A stretch of 28,018 bases of DNA, taken from positions 1 through 28,018 of the forward strand of contig CALALP010000098.1 of assembly GCA_937925515.1 (NCBI GenBank), read 5' to 3'. Source of the stretch: an uncultured Lachnoanaerobaculum sp. (GTDB lineage: Bacteria > Bacillota > Clostridia > Lachnospirales > Lachnospiraceae). The notes beneath the pieces are model-generated. The model saw nothing but the letters and a program-made list of their open reading frames with translations, was not told the origin of the DNA and searched no databases. Positions 1-7,830 of this stretch are shown here, in pieces. Made by a program: the position numbers and the translations under genes. The first letter of the stretch is position 1. Each line of letters opens with the position of its first letter.

Positions 1-68
1 TTTCTTAATGTTAAACCCTCAAGACCTCTCACATTATATCATAACCTGCTATATAAGTCCATTTAGCA

Positions 69-878
69 TTATCTTATAGGACAAAAGATAAATCTATATT
101 CTTTCTTTTCGCCTGCTTTTAAAACCTGAACATATTTCTTTTTTAGAACATCACATTCTTCAAGCTGCTCCATTGTTCCACCATTCCAAGGTTCAAGACA
201 TATAAAAGGAGATTCTTTTTTAGTAGGAGTCCAAAATGCAATACTCTTATAATCAGGAAAATTCATTTCAACTCCGACATTACTTTTAGTTGACATAAGT
301 CTTACAGTTGGATTTTTAAAGTCCTCAAAAAGTAGGGTATCTTTTTCATCAAAATCTGCGTAATTAAGTATATAATCTTCCTTATCCTCATCTGCAAATA
401 CAAGTTTATAGTCTGTAAACTTCTCTCCCTCCACTATTGGACAGAAAAATGCAGGATGCCCACCTATTAGAAATGGCATGTCCTTATCTGACTTATTGTA
501 AACACAATATTTTACCTCAAGTTTTTCTCTTAAAAGTGAAAATCTCACTGTAAACATATAATCATAAGGATAGGCTTTCTTTGTTTCAGAATTACTTTCA
601 GTATAGAGAGTAACTGAATTTTCTCCTTTTTTAAGTATCTGAAAATTAAAATCTTTTACTAAACCATGCCTTGGCATAAAATAGGTTTTATTATTATAAA
701 TCATCTTTTCTCTTTCAATACCTATATGTGGAAATAATACAGGCGAGGTCTTTGCCCAGTATTTAGAATCTCTTTGCCATAGATATTCTTTATCTTTTGC
801 ATCTTTATAGGAAATTAATTCTGCTCCCTCTGTTTTACAAGTAAATGAGGCATAGTTATTTGAAATACTAATATACAT
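69..878 (-). CDS. Aldose 1-epimerase family protein (LacX-like)
   Basis: The 269-aa protein belongs to the galactose mutarotase-like beta-sandwich superfamily, LacX branch, which interconverts anomers of free or phosphorylated sugars in the cytoplasm. The branch's signature residues are visible: PRHGL with His71, GGHPAF with His141, and the late acid in LEPWNGG (Glu229), matching the His/His/Glu arrangement of mutarotases. The length is normal for LacX and there is no signal peptide. The start is an ATG preceded at a good distance by AGAAAGGG on the minus strand. A well-formed promoter lies about 50 nt upstream, so it is probably monocistronic and separate from the NUDIX-TolC unit behind it. 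The sugar substrate cannot be told from sequence. Family confidence is high; exact function is open. Confidence 0.88.
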   Translation of the reverse strand: MYISISNNYASFTCKTEGAELISYKDAKDKEYLWQRDSKYWAKTSPVLFPHIGIEREKMIYNNKTYFMPRHGLVKDFNFQILKKGENSVTLYTESNSETKKAYPYDYMFTVRFSLLREKLEVKYCVYNKSDKDMPFLIGGHPAFFCPIVEGEKFTDYKLVFADEDKEDYILNYADFDEKDTLLFEDFKNPTVRLMSTKSNVGVEMNFPDYKSIAFWTPTKKESPFICLEPWNGGTMEQLEECDVLKKKYVQVLKAGEKKEYRFIFCPIR

Positions 879-928
879 TTTTTCCCTTTCTAGTGTTTAA
901 ATATTTTCTAGGTTTCTCACTGCTATAT

Positions 929-957
929 AGTATAATGTAAGCTAGAAAAAGTTTCAA
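929..957 (-). promoter_or_regulatory. Sigma-A promoter of the epimerase gene
   Basis: On the minus strand TTGAAA (957-952) and TATACT (934-929) are separated by exactly 17 nt. This places transcription start near 922, about 45 nt before the ATG at 878. Confidence 0.7.
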
Positions 958-979
958 TGATTAGGGAATAATTAGTTAA

Positions 980-1012
980 GGGGGATTCCTCGCCGACGGC
1001 GAGGAATCCCCC
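980..1012 (-). terminator. Perfect GC-rich hairpin closing the NUDIX/TolC unit
   Basis: There is a perfect 15-bp stem (980-994 pairing with 998-1012) with a 3-nt loop. It is strikingly GC-rich for this AT-rich region. It lies 15 nt beyond the NUDIX stop codon and before the next promoter, the position expected of a terminator. Neither side has a true U-run (the minus strand continues TTAACTAATTATT), so it may instead be a dispersed palindromic repeat or an RNA-stabilising hairpin. Confidence 0.55.
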
Positions 1013-1027
1013 CATTAAAAGCAAGCC

Positions 1028-1570
1028 CTATTTTCTATTTCCATACTTACTTGCGTACGCAAGTAAGCCTGAAACTGTTTTTGAATCCTTTAGTTCTCCC
1101 TTATAAATCTTTTCTATAAGCTTATCAAGTTCCCAAGCCTCAACTTCAACCTCTTCATCTTCATCTAAGTCTTGAGTAGTTTTCTTTAGATTTCTTGCTA
1201 CAAATATTTCTATCTCTTCATTGCAAAAGGCAACTGTTGTATCAACTGTTAAAAGATATTCTAAGTCTTTTGGACTATCAACTTTCATTCCTGTTTCTTC
1301 CTCAAGTTCTCTAAATGCACATAATCTTTTTTCCTCTCCTACACTGTCAACCTTGCCGGCAGGAAGTTCTAATGTATATCTATCAAGTGCATTGCGATAC
1401 TGTTTTACCATAAGTATCTTACCGTCATCAAGTACAGGTATAACAGCTGCTGCACCGTCATGATTTATAAAATCCCATTCTGCCTTATGTCCATTTGCTA
1501 TTACATAGTCCTTATAAACCTTTAAAATAGTACCTGTATAAGCTAGTTCTCTTTTAACCCTCTCTACCAT
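1028..1570 (-). CDS. NUDIX hydrolase, ADP-ribose pyrophosphatase type
   Basis: The 180-aa cytosolic NUDIX enzyme most resembles the ADP-ribose pyrophosphatase branch (NudF type), which cleaves ADP-ribose to AMP and ribose 5-phosphate. The NUDIX box is present: a glycine helix start in AGKVDS followed by RELEEETGM, which carries the metal-binding glutamates. The spacing between the first Gly and first Glu is one residue longer than the Gx5E consensus. The N-terminal strand pattern ending in VKQYRNAL and LELPAGK is typical of NudF. The ATG is preceded by AGGAGG with 4-nt spacing. It begins 20 nt after the upstream TolC-like gene and is probably the last gene of that unit, though it has no obvious functional link to it. 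Confidence 0.9.
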   Translation of the reverse strand: MVERVKRELAYTGTILKVYKDYVIANGHKAEWDFINHDGAAAVIPVLDDGKILMVKQYRNALDRYTLELPAGKVDSVGEEKRLCAFRELEEETGMKVDSPKDLEYLLTVDTTVAFCNEEIEIFVARNLKKTTQDLDEDEEVEVEAWELDKLIEKIYKGELKDSKTVSGLLAYASKYGNRK

Positions 1571-1590
1571 ACTGCCTCCTAATTAATAAT

Positions 1591-2766
1591 TTATTCTGAT
1601 AAATTACCTGCTATTGCCTCCTCATAATCCAAAACTGAGAGTAGTAAATTAAGTTTTTCTCCCTCCATATTAAGTTTTGCCTGATTATATGCAAGTTTTA
1701 CTTCATTATATTCCACATCAGATAACATTCCAAGTCTTTTCTTAGTATCTGCTGCATTTTTCTTAACTTCTTCACTTTCAAAACCTGCTTTACTTGAGTC
1801 AAATGCCAATTTCTTTGACAATATATCTTGATATAACTTATTCATATCTGCTTTAAGTTTATCTGTAAGTTGGTTTTCTTCTGCATTTCTTGCTTTTAAT
1901 TTAGTTTCATTGTGAGAAAACTTTTCTCCTCTTACAGCAAGTATGTCTTTATTATTTCCTATTGCTTTTCTTATATCTTCCTCTAAATTAATTGAATTTA
2001 GAGCCTCATCACTAATTTTGCTATCTGCATTAATTGGTGCTATTACAGGGTTATCCGTAACTTTCCAACCACATAAACTTATAAGAGAACGTCTAAGTTG
2101 TTCTTCATTTGCCTTTAAGTTTTCTACATCACTTTGTGCTTTTAATAAATTGGTTTGTGCTTTGTTTATGCTGTCAGCAGTAGCTGTCCCAACTGCAACA
2201 GTAACTTTTGAAGTTTCAAGTATCTTTTTATTAAGCTCGACTATTTCATTTAAAGTCTGTTTTTGTAATACTGTCTTTTCATAATTTATCATAAGACTTC
2301 TAACGCCACTTGCAACCTTTTTTTCGGCACTTTCTAATTCCCTTACACCTGAGCTATTTGCTTTTAGAAGACTTTTCTTGCTCTTTGTTAGATTTTCTAT
2401 TGTTGCCTTAAATCCTCTAAGTTGACCTGCATAAAGTGCATAATCTTCCATATCTTTATTTTCTTTTGCACTGTCAGCAAGACTATGTATTCTTTGCCTT
2501 GCAACTTCAAGTTCATCAATATTATTGGAAATGCTGTCTACATTTGAATTAAATTTTTTTCTAGCTAAAGCTATATCCGGATTAAAGTTATGAACTAAAT
2601 CATCAATTTCATTATACTCTAATGTATTATCCATAAGTTTATCCCAAACTTCCTTACTATATCCGTTTACAGTTTCAGTCTGTGCCTCTTCTGCTCTTAC
2701 TAAAGGTGCAAAAGTTAAACTTAGACCTAGTGCTACAAGTGCCAAACTCATATATTTTTTTCTCAT
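1591..2766 (-). CDS. TolC/OEP-family secreted coiled-coil protein 1
   Basis: The 391-aa exported protein has a Sec signal peptide (MRKKYM then a hydrophobic run ending near VRAEE, cut around residue 25). The rest is almost entirely predicted helical and coiled coil. It shows the duplicated OEP pattern: a first half ending in a long helix with GTATADSINKAQTNLLKAQ, then SLCGW, and a second half repeating the plan with RLGMLSDVEYNEVKLAYNQA. That is the hallmark of the TolC family, which forms trimeric exit ducts in diderms. It is paralogous to the next gene upstream; both share a post-signal motif of the form (E/V)WDKL.DN.LEY.EI. The start follows AGAGGTGA and lies 10 nt after that gene. No adaptor or pump is encoded nearby. 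The family assignment is secure; its role in a probable monoderm is unknown. Confidence 0.8.
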   Translation of the reverse strand: MRKKYMSLALVALGLSLTFAPLVRAEEAQTETVNGYSKEVWDKLMDNTLEYNEIDDLVHNFNPDIALARKKFNSNVDSISNNIDELEVARQRIHSLADSAKENKDMEDYALYAGQLRGFKATIENLTKSKKSLLKANSSGVRELESAEKKVASGVRSLMINYEKTVLQKQTLNEIVELNKKILETSKVTVAVGTATADSINKAQTNLLKAQSDVENLKANEEQLRRSLISLCGWKVTDNPVIAPINADSKISDEALNSINLEEDIRKAIGNNKDILAVRGEKFSHNETKLKARNAEENQLTDKLKADMNKLYQDILSKKLAFDSSKAGFESEEVKKNAADTKKRLGMLSDVEYNEVKLAYNQAKLNMEGEKLNLLLSVLDYEEAIAGNLSE

Positions 2767-2776
2767 AGTTCACCTC

Positions 2777-3940
2777 TTATTCTGCCTTGGCAAGACCCTT
2801 AAGATTCCACTCATAATTATTTATTGCTGTAAACAATGCATACCTTGCCTGCAAACTTGCAATATCAGCTTGTTTTTTAGTAACTTCTTGGACTTGTAAA
2901 TCATACTTACTTACAGCTCCAAGTGAAAATTTCTTATTAATCATCTGTAAATTTGTATCCTGTAAGTTTGCATTGCTTATTGCATAGTTATAGGCATCTC
3001 TTGCTGAAAGTACATTTTGATATGCAGTTGTCATAGTAGTAGCTATTGTTGATTTATTATTTGCAATAGTCTTATTTAATTCATCTTTTTGATCTGCTGA
3101 TCTTGAATTTTCAAGTTTTCTTAAATTTGCCTTTAATGTATAATTATTATCAATGGCAGTCTGAGTATCTTTAGCAGTATCCATAGCATTTATTCTTTCT
3201 TCAAAATTTATATCAGGCAATGCTCCAAACTCAGGGTTTGCATCAAAACTCCAACCACACATTACCATAAGTTTACTTCTTACACTGTTAAAATCAGCCT
3301 CTGCACTACTTATATTTTGTGTGCTTTTAAGTAATGCCTCTTTTGCATCAAGAACACCTGTATTTGTAGCTTTACCACTTGAAAACTTAACATTTGCAAG
3401 ATTTAAGTCAAGTTCTGCTTTTTCTTTTGCAAGTTTAGCATTATCAATAGCTGACATATCATTATAATAAGTTATCATATTATTTTCTGCTACCTGTACA
3501 AGCTGATACTTTGCGGCATCAAAATTGTATCTTTGAATTTGTGAATCTTCCAAAGAAGTATCTGCCGACTTTTTTAAATTCTCAACAGTAGCATAAGATG
3601 ATGCTTTTGAGGCAAGCTGAGAAACATAAGACGGACTATCAGGGTCAGGCTCTTGCATTTTGCTTTCTATTTCATTTGCCATTTCACGATATTTTTCTGC
3701 TACCTTTGAATTAGTATCTCCAAAGTCTTTTCTAAACTTATTATAATTTATATTATTTTTTAAAACAGTGGCATTATACTCTTCAATAAGCCCTTGTATT
3801 TCTCCATACTCAAGCTTATTATCCTTTAACTTATCCCATTCTTCCTGTGTTCTTGAAAATGCAGGATTTGCATATATAGTTCCTGATACACTTATACTTC
3901 CTACAAGTGCAAGTGCAAGTATTGATTTTATATTTTTCAT
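2777..3940 (-). CDS. TolC/OEP-family secreted coiled-coil protein 2
   Basis: The 387-aa paralogue of the adjacent downstream protein has a signal peptide (MKNIKSILALALVGSISVSG, cut near ANPAF) and the same two-fold OEP helical repeat. The first repeat contains FSSGKATNTGVLDAKEALL followed by MCGWSF. The second contains FSLGAVSKYDLQVQEVTKKQ and ends in the YALFTAINNYEW helix. Gly-x-(A/V)-(T/S) turns before a Q/K-rich helix are typical of TolC equatorial/coiled-coil transitions. The ATG follows AAGGAGA. It starts 19 nt after the histidine kinase stop, so the sensor pair and the two TolC-like proteins form one transcription unit. This suggests the two-component system senses conditions at the envelope where these proteins act; that link is inferred from gene order. 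Confidence 0.8.
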   Translation of the reverse strand: MKNIKSILALALVGSISVSGTIYANPAFSRTQEEWDKLKDNKLEYGEIQGLIEEYNATVLKNNINYNKFRKDFGDTNSKVAEKYREMANEIESKMQEPDPDSPSYVSQLASKASSYATVENLKKSADTSLEDSQIQRYNFDAAKYQLVQVAENNMITYYNDMSAIDNAKLAKEKAELDLNLANVKFSSGKATNTGVLDAKEALLKSTQNISSAEADFNSVRSKLMVMCGWSFDANPEFGALPDINFEERINAMDTAKDTQTAIDNNYTLKANLRKLENSRSADQKDELNKTIANNKSTIATTMTTAYQNVLSARDAYNYAISNANLQDTNLQMINKKFSLGAVSKYDLQVQEVTKKQADIASLQARYALFTAINNYEWNLKGLAKAE

Positions 3941-3959
3941 ATTTTTCTCCTTATAACTT

Positions 3960-6179
3960 CTAAATTAAACTATTGTTATTCACATAGAACCTAACAGTTG
4001 CTGTAAATATATCATCATTTACCTCAACATTTAGATTTCCACCTTGTGCCTCAACTAAATTCTTAGCTATTGCAAGCCCTAGACCAAACCCCTCTGTATT
4101 TCTTGAAACATCTCCTCTTGCAAATCTTCCTAAAAGTTTCTGAGGGTCATCTATAATCTCTCTTTCAGAAATATTTTTAAATTTAATATCTACAAACTCC
4201 TTATTAATAATGCAATCTATGTATGCCCTACTATTTGCTAGTGCATATTTTGTAATGTTTACTATCAAATTTTCAAATATGCGATATGTTTTCTTGGCAT
4301 CAAGATTTAATATAAGTTTTTCATCAGGTAAACTCCACCTAAAATCTATTCCGGACTCTTCCATTTTATCACTATATTCAAGTCTTAATCCTTTCAATAA
4401 ATTTACAATGTCTACCTCTTCAAGTTCAAGCTTTAAATTTCCTGTACTTGCCATACTCATTTCAAAAAGGTCATCTATAAGCCCCTTTAACCTCATAGAC
4501 TTTGTGTCTAATATATCAATGTACTTATTTCTCTCTTCCTCACTTATATTCTTATCTTTCAAAAGATTTATATACATAATAATCGCAGTAAGCGGTGTCT
4601 TTAAATCATGCGACATATTGGTTATAAGTTCAGATTTTGATTTTTGAATCTCAAGTTCCTTTTCTATCGCAATCTTCATTCCCTTACTTATAAGTAAAAG
4701 TTTTTGTTTAAATTCCTCAAGTTCTCCAAGTTCCTCATCTATTGTAACATCTAAGTTTCCCTTTGACATAGCATCAAGTTGGTCATATATAAGTAGCCAT
4801 TGTCTTTTCATAGGTTTCATTTTATAGTTTAGAATAAAGAAAACTACAAAGCAATAAATAGCAAAACCATATATATTATTGAACTTAAATAATGTTAATG
4901 CTGATAAAACTACAAACTCGCCAATTACAATCTTTAGTATTCCCTTTGATATATTTTCATTAAAATCAATATTTAAAAGTCCATTATAAAATTTTATAAT
5001 CAGCTCTACTACTTTAACTATAAACTTTCCTATAATACTTCTTTCACTAAAATATCTCTTTAATCCTAGTCTTGGTATTCCACACAATGCAACAGTAGAC
5101 CAAAATATAACAAATAATGCTTGTATCCAAAATAATGTATTTAATATTAAAAACATAATTTGTGAGGCTAGCACACTTAGCAGTACATTTATAAATCTAT
5201 CTAATATACTTACATCACTTATTGCTATAACAACACCTCTTGAAATATAAGATACACATATCAGCATTTCCAATACTAAAGTAAAAATAACAATCTCAAT
5301 AGGCATATTAGAGGGATCTTTAGTATCACTATTATAGTCTTTAAGGAAAGATACCACTACTCCTAAAAGAAATATTACAATAAAAATAACTAACATTACC
5401 GCAAGGAATACATCTAACCTATAATTTATATTTACATTCTGAGCATTATAATAACCAAAGAATATATCAGGATTAAATTCATATTCAAATGTCAAATTCT
5501 TAGGCCCTTTAAATGCAATGTCAAATTCTTTCTTTACACTCTCAGCATTATCTACATAACTGTTTAAACACTCTTCTACAGGATTAAATATTTTATAGTT
5601 CTCTAAGGCATTTACCAAAGAATTACTTGCAATATCTGAATGAGTATCTAGCTTTACATCATTTTCCAAAATACTCATCACACCTAAATCATTATATTGT
5701 AATACTATTTTAGATGTTCTTGTATTATCAAATCTATCTCCTTTATATTCCTTTATAATGTTTCCTGTATTATCAATTACTCTATAATTTAAGAAATTTT
5801 TAAAATCATTATATTTGTAAGTCCAAATGTTTGCTCTATTATTTATTAGATTGCTTAAAAATACTATATTATCATCAGTATCACTATTAGAATCTTTTGT
5901 CTTAATATCTAAAAATGTTTCCTGATTGGTTCTAACTTTTCCTGCCAGTTCATCGCCTATTTCCTTATATATTCCCATATTGAAATTTATAAGTTCAATA
6001 GCAAGTTCCTTAGCCTGTTCTCCTTGAATCTCTCCTGTATTCCATTTTTTTTGTGCCTCTTTCATTTCAAGCTTATCTATATATGAGTATGAATTAACAA
6101 ATAAGATTGAAAATAAAACAATTAAGACACTTACTATAATGACTGCGATATTATATCTGTTTTTCGATTTTATAGCCAA
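3960..6179 (-). CDS. Multi-pass sensor histidine kinase
   Basis: The 739-aa membrane sensor kinase has one N-terminal membrane helix (about 11-31) and a roughly 220-residue extracytoplasmic sensor region. A cluster of about five or six hydrophobic helices follows (about 250-460), then a HAMP-like stretch, HisKA and HATPase domains. The phosphoacceptor is His524 in MSHDLKTPLT. The ATP domain has an N-box (FENLIVNITKYA) and a G2 box (EGFGLGLAIAKNL), but the canonical DxGxG box is replaced by KFKNISEREII, a pattern I recall from some Firmicutes kinases. The gene overlaps the response regulator by 29 nt, so translation is coupled. The start is uncertain: the TTG at 6179 directly abuts the only GGGGAG, leaving no spacing, whereas an AUA two codons later (6173) would be well placed. 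It probably phosphorylates the adjacent regulator. Confidence 0.88.
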   Translation of the reverse strand: MAIKSKNRYNIAVIIVSVLIVLFSILFVNSYSYIDKLEMKEAQKKWNTGEIQGEQAKELAIELINFNMGIYKEIGDELAGKVRTNQETFLDIKTKDSNSDTDDNIVFLSNLINNRANIWTYKYNDFKNFLNYRVIDNTGNIIKEYKGDRFDNTRTSKIVLQYNDLGVMSILENDVKLDTHSDIASNSLVNALENYKIFNPVEECLNSYVDNAESVKKEFDIAFKGPKNLTFEYEFNPDIFFGYYNAQNVNINYRLDVFLAVMLVIFIVIFLLGVVVSFLKDYNSDTKDPSNMPIEIVIFTLVLEMLICVSYISRGVVIAISDVSILDRFINVLLSVLASQIMFLILNTLFWIQALFVIFWSTVALCGIPRLGLKRYFSERSIIGKFIVKVVELIIKFYNGLLNIDFNENISKGILKIVIGEFVVLSALTLFKFNNIYGFAIYCFVVFFILNYKMKPMKRQWLLIYDQLDAMSKGNLDVTIDEELGELEEFKQKLLLISKGMKIAIEKELEIQKSKSELITNMSHDLKTPLTAIIMYINLLKDKNISEEERNKYIDILDTKSMRLKGLIDDLFEMSMASTGNLKLELEEVDIVNLLKGLRLEYSDKMEESGIDFRWSLPDEKLILNLDAKKTYRIFENLIVNITKYALANSRAYIDCIINKEFVDIKFKNISEREIIDDPQKLLGRFARGDVSRNTEGFGLGLAIAKNLVEAQGGNLNVEVNDDIFTATVRFYVNNNSLI

Positions 6180-6870
6180 CTCCCCACACCACCTTTAAAT
6201 ATTTCGGACTCTTAGGATTAGGTTCTATTTTTTCTCTTATATTTCTTATATGCACCATAACTGTATCTGTATTTATTGCGATTTCCTGCCATACTCTTTC
6301 ATAAATTTCCTCTGCTGAGAAAACTCTTCCTACATTTTCCATTAACAATAAAAGTATTTTAAACTCCATAGGGGTAAGCTTTACCAAATCTCCGTCAACT
6401 CTTACCTCAACAGTGTCTTCATTTAATTCAAGCCCACCCACAACATGTATCTTGGAATTATCTTGAGCTTTTTCCAAAGAGCTACTTTCAAGCTTATCCA
6501 TAAATCTTTTATATCTTTTTATCTGAGCTTGCACTCTGGCAAGTAACTCCATAGGTGTAAATGGCTTTGTTATATAGTCATCTGCTCCCATATTAAGTCC
6601 AATTATTTTATCTATTTCTTCTGCCTTTGCAGATAAAAAAATAACAGGAAAATCATAGTTTTGCCTTAAATTTACGGTCATTGTAATTCCGTCCATTCTA
6701 GGCATCATAATATCTATAATTGCAAGGTCAACCTCATGTTCTTTTAGTCTTTCAAGCCCCTCAACTCCGTCTTTAGCTTGATAAACCTCATACCCCTGTC
6801 CTTTTAATAAAACTGCAAGTCCCTCTCTTATTTCTACATCATCTTCTACTAATAATATGTTCCCTTCCAT
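6151..6870 (-). CDS. OmpR/PhoB-family response regulator
   Basis: The 239-aa DNA-binding response regulator pairs with the overlapping kinase gene. The receiver domain (1-118) has the acidic pocket Glu9/Asp10/Asp11, phosphoacceptor Asp53 in IIDIMMPRMDG, Ser80 in FLSAK, and Lys102 in YITKPF. A winged-helix effector domain (about 140-239) carries the family pattern LTPMEFKILLLLMEN, RVWQ, VMVHIRNIREKI and VWGVGYKI. The ATG has AGGAGA at good spacing. It is the first gene of the kinase/TolC/NUDIX unit. Two direct copies of GAACATAA (minus strand; 6931-6924 and 6916-6909) lie in its leader and could be an autoregulatory binding site, but their 15-bp period is not the usual 10-11 bp. Confidence 0.95.
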   Translation of the reverse strand: MEGNILLVEDDVEIREGLAVLLKGQGYEVYQAKDGVEGLERLKEHEVDLAIIDIMMPRMDGITMTVNLRQNYDFPVIFLSAKAEEIDKIIGLNMGADDYITKPFTPMELLARVQAQIKRYKRFMDKLESSSLEKAQDNSKIHVVGGLELNEDTVEVRVDGDLVKLTPMEFKILLLLMENVGRVFSAEEIYERVWQEIAINTDTVMVHIRNIREKIEPNPKSPKYLKVVWGVGYKIEKQI

Positions 6871-7054
6871 ATTTTCTCCTAATTATCTCAAACTTACTTT
6901 AACTAAAATTATGTTCATTAAATTTATGTTCTATTTAAACTAGCATTTTACATTCAAGATTGTATCATTTATTTTTAAATTACCACTGCTACAAAAAAGA
7001 AAGTTTTTCTAAAGAGTAAGACCATTATATTATATATTTATACAATAAAATAAA

Positions 7055-7084
7055 GGTACTACCTAAATTTACCTAAGTAGTACC
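7055..7084 (-). terminator. Terminator after the type III toxin gene
   Basis: A perfect 8-bp inverted repeat (GGTACTAC 7055-7062 with GTAGTACC 7077-7084) lies about 33 nt past the toxin stop codon. On the minus strand it is followed by TTTATTTTATT, so it terminates leftward transcription. No other strong structure is seen between 6871 and 7116. Confidence 0.65.
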
Positions 7085-7116
7085 CTAAATACTATTCAAA
7101 TAATATATTTCTAAAT

Positions 7117-7659
7117 TTAATCTATCCTAGTTTCTAAATTCTTACTATCTAGTTCTTCTAATAAACTAGCCTTTATACTTAATATATCTGAAAATACAGG
7201 ATTTGATATTCCTCTCTCTACTAATTTTAAAACTTGTCTTGCATTATATAATATATTTTTTTCCGTTTTTTTATCAAGAGTAACTGCATTTCCAGTATTT
7301 TTATCTATGTATTCATTTAAAATATATTTTTGAGTTATTGGAAACATATTCTGTATTAAAAAAGCAGTATCTCTTCCAAGTAGTTTGCCAAAACATATAG
7401 TATTACACTTAGGATTTTTAATACTTTGTCCTCTCTGTTTTTCTATTTTTTTATTCACAATAGCCTTAAATTTTTCTATTTTAGAAGATACGGGAACAAT
7501 CCATAATACTTCACATCTCTTCTTATCTGAAAATGCATAAAAACAAGGACGATTATGAGATTTATTATTTTCTTTATTTTTATTTTTGGGTAAATTTTGT
7601 TGCTTATCATACTTTAAATAAAAATCATCTTTTATAAAATAAAAGTGTCCTTGTTTCAT
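7117..7659 (-). CDS. cptN: Type III toxin, CptN/ToxN-like endoribonuclease
   Basis: The 180-aa basic protein fits the ToxN/AbiQ/CptN fold group, whose members are PemK-like RNases held inactive by pseudoknot RNA. Visible family features are an N-terminal FYFIKDDFY segment, the conserved core HNRPCFYAF, a strand VLWIVPVSSKIEKF, then ICFGKLLGRDTAFLIQNMFPIT and a helical C-terminus. The length matches the family. The context is the strongest evidence. Directly upstream lie two 50-nt pseudoknot repeats and an intrinsic terminator that would limit read-through into the toxin. After the terminator U-run comes AGGAGG, 4 nt before the ATG. CptIN is the branch first named from Coprococcus and solved from Eubacterium rectale, both Lachnospiraceae. 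I assign CptN rather than ToxN or TenpN from memory of the motif pattern; the type III assignment itself is firmer. Confidence 0.85.
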   Translation of the reverse strand: MKQGHFYFIKDDFYLKYDKQQNLPKNKNKENNKSHNRPCFYAFSDKKRCEVLWIVPVSSKIEKFKAIVNKKIEKQRGQSIKNPKCNTICFGKLLGRDTAFLIQNMFPITQKYILNEYIDKNTGNAVTLDKKTEKNILYNARQVLKLVERGISNPVFSDILSIKASLLEELDSKNLETRID

Positions 7660-7672
7660 AAATCCTCCTTTT

Positions 7673-7713
7673 AAAAAAGCATTAAGACCTAGTCTAAACT
7701 AAGCCTTAATGCT
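7673..7713 (-). terminator. Attenuating terminator between antitoxin RNA and toxin
   Basis: On the minus strand a 15-bp stem (7713-7699 with 7692-7678) encloses a 6-nt loop and is followed by six U (7678-7673). Two pairs are G-U wobbles only on this strand; on the plus strand they would be A/C mismatches, so the structure is specific to leftward RNA. The toxin Shine-Dalgarno begins four bases after the U-run. The arrangement is the standard type III device that keeps antitoxin RNA in excess over toxin mRNA. Confidence 0.88.
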
Positions 7714-7824
7714 AAAAATTTGAACCCAACTATTTGTTTAACTCCGCTCGTTGGTTAGCCGAGATACATTTGAACCCAACTACTTGTTTAGCTCCGCTTG
7801 TTGGTTAGCCGAGAAATATTTTAT
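7714..7824 (-). ncRNA. cptI: Type III antitoxin RNA (CptI-like, two pseudoknot repeats)
   Basis: This stretch of predicted leftward transcript runs from about 7 nt after the -10 element to the terminator and holds two tandem repeats of 50-nt period. Each repeat folds as an H-type pseudoknot. In the 5' copy, arm a (7813-7807, CUCGGCU) pairs with a' (7798-7792, AGCGGAG; one internal G-G mismatch), while b (7804-7800, CCAAC) inside that loop pairs with b' (7780-7776, GUUGG). The 3' copy is the same at 7763-7757/7748-7742 and 7754-7750/7730-7726. In type III systems each repeat binds one toxin, and the toxin itself cuts the precursor between repeats; an AAAU suited to that role follows each b' arm. 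The 5' end is predicted, not mapped. Confidence 0.85.
7719..7818 (-). repeat. Two 50-bp tandem repeats of the antitoxin gene
   Basis: Copies at 7719-7768 and 7769-7818 are identical apart from three single-base differences (7733/7783, 7741/7791, 7749/7799) and the last few bases of the linker. All three differences lie outside the pseudoknot stems. Confidence 0.95.
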
Positions 7825-7830
7825 ATAATG

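Noticed and set aside
6909..6931. Direct repeats TTATGTTC as a confirmed regulator binding site
   Set aside because: The two 8-bp copies are 15 bp apart, not the 10-11 bp usual for OmpR-type half sites, and AT-rich DNA makes such matches common; kept only as a remark.
7719..7818. Two near-identical 50-bp repeats as a small CRISPR array
   Set aside because: The copies are contiguous with no unique spacers, no cas genes are near, and the repeats fold as pseudoknots upstream of a type III toxin.
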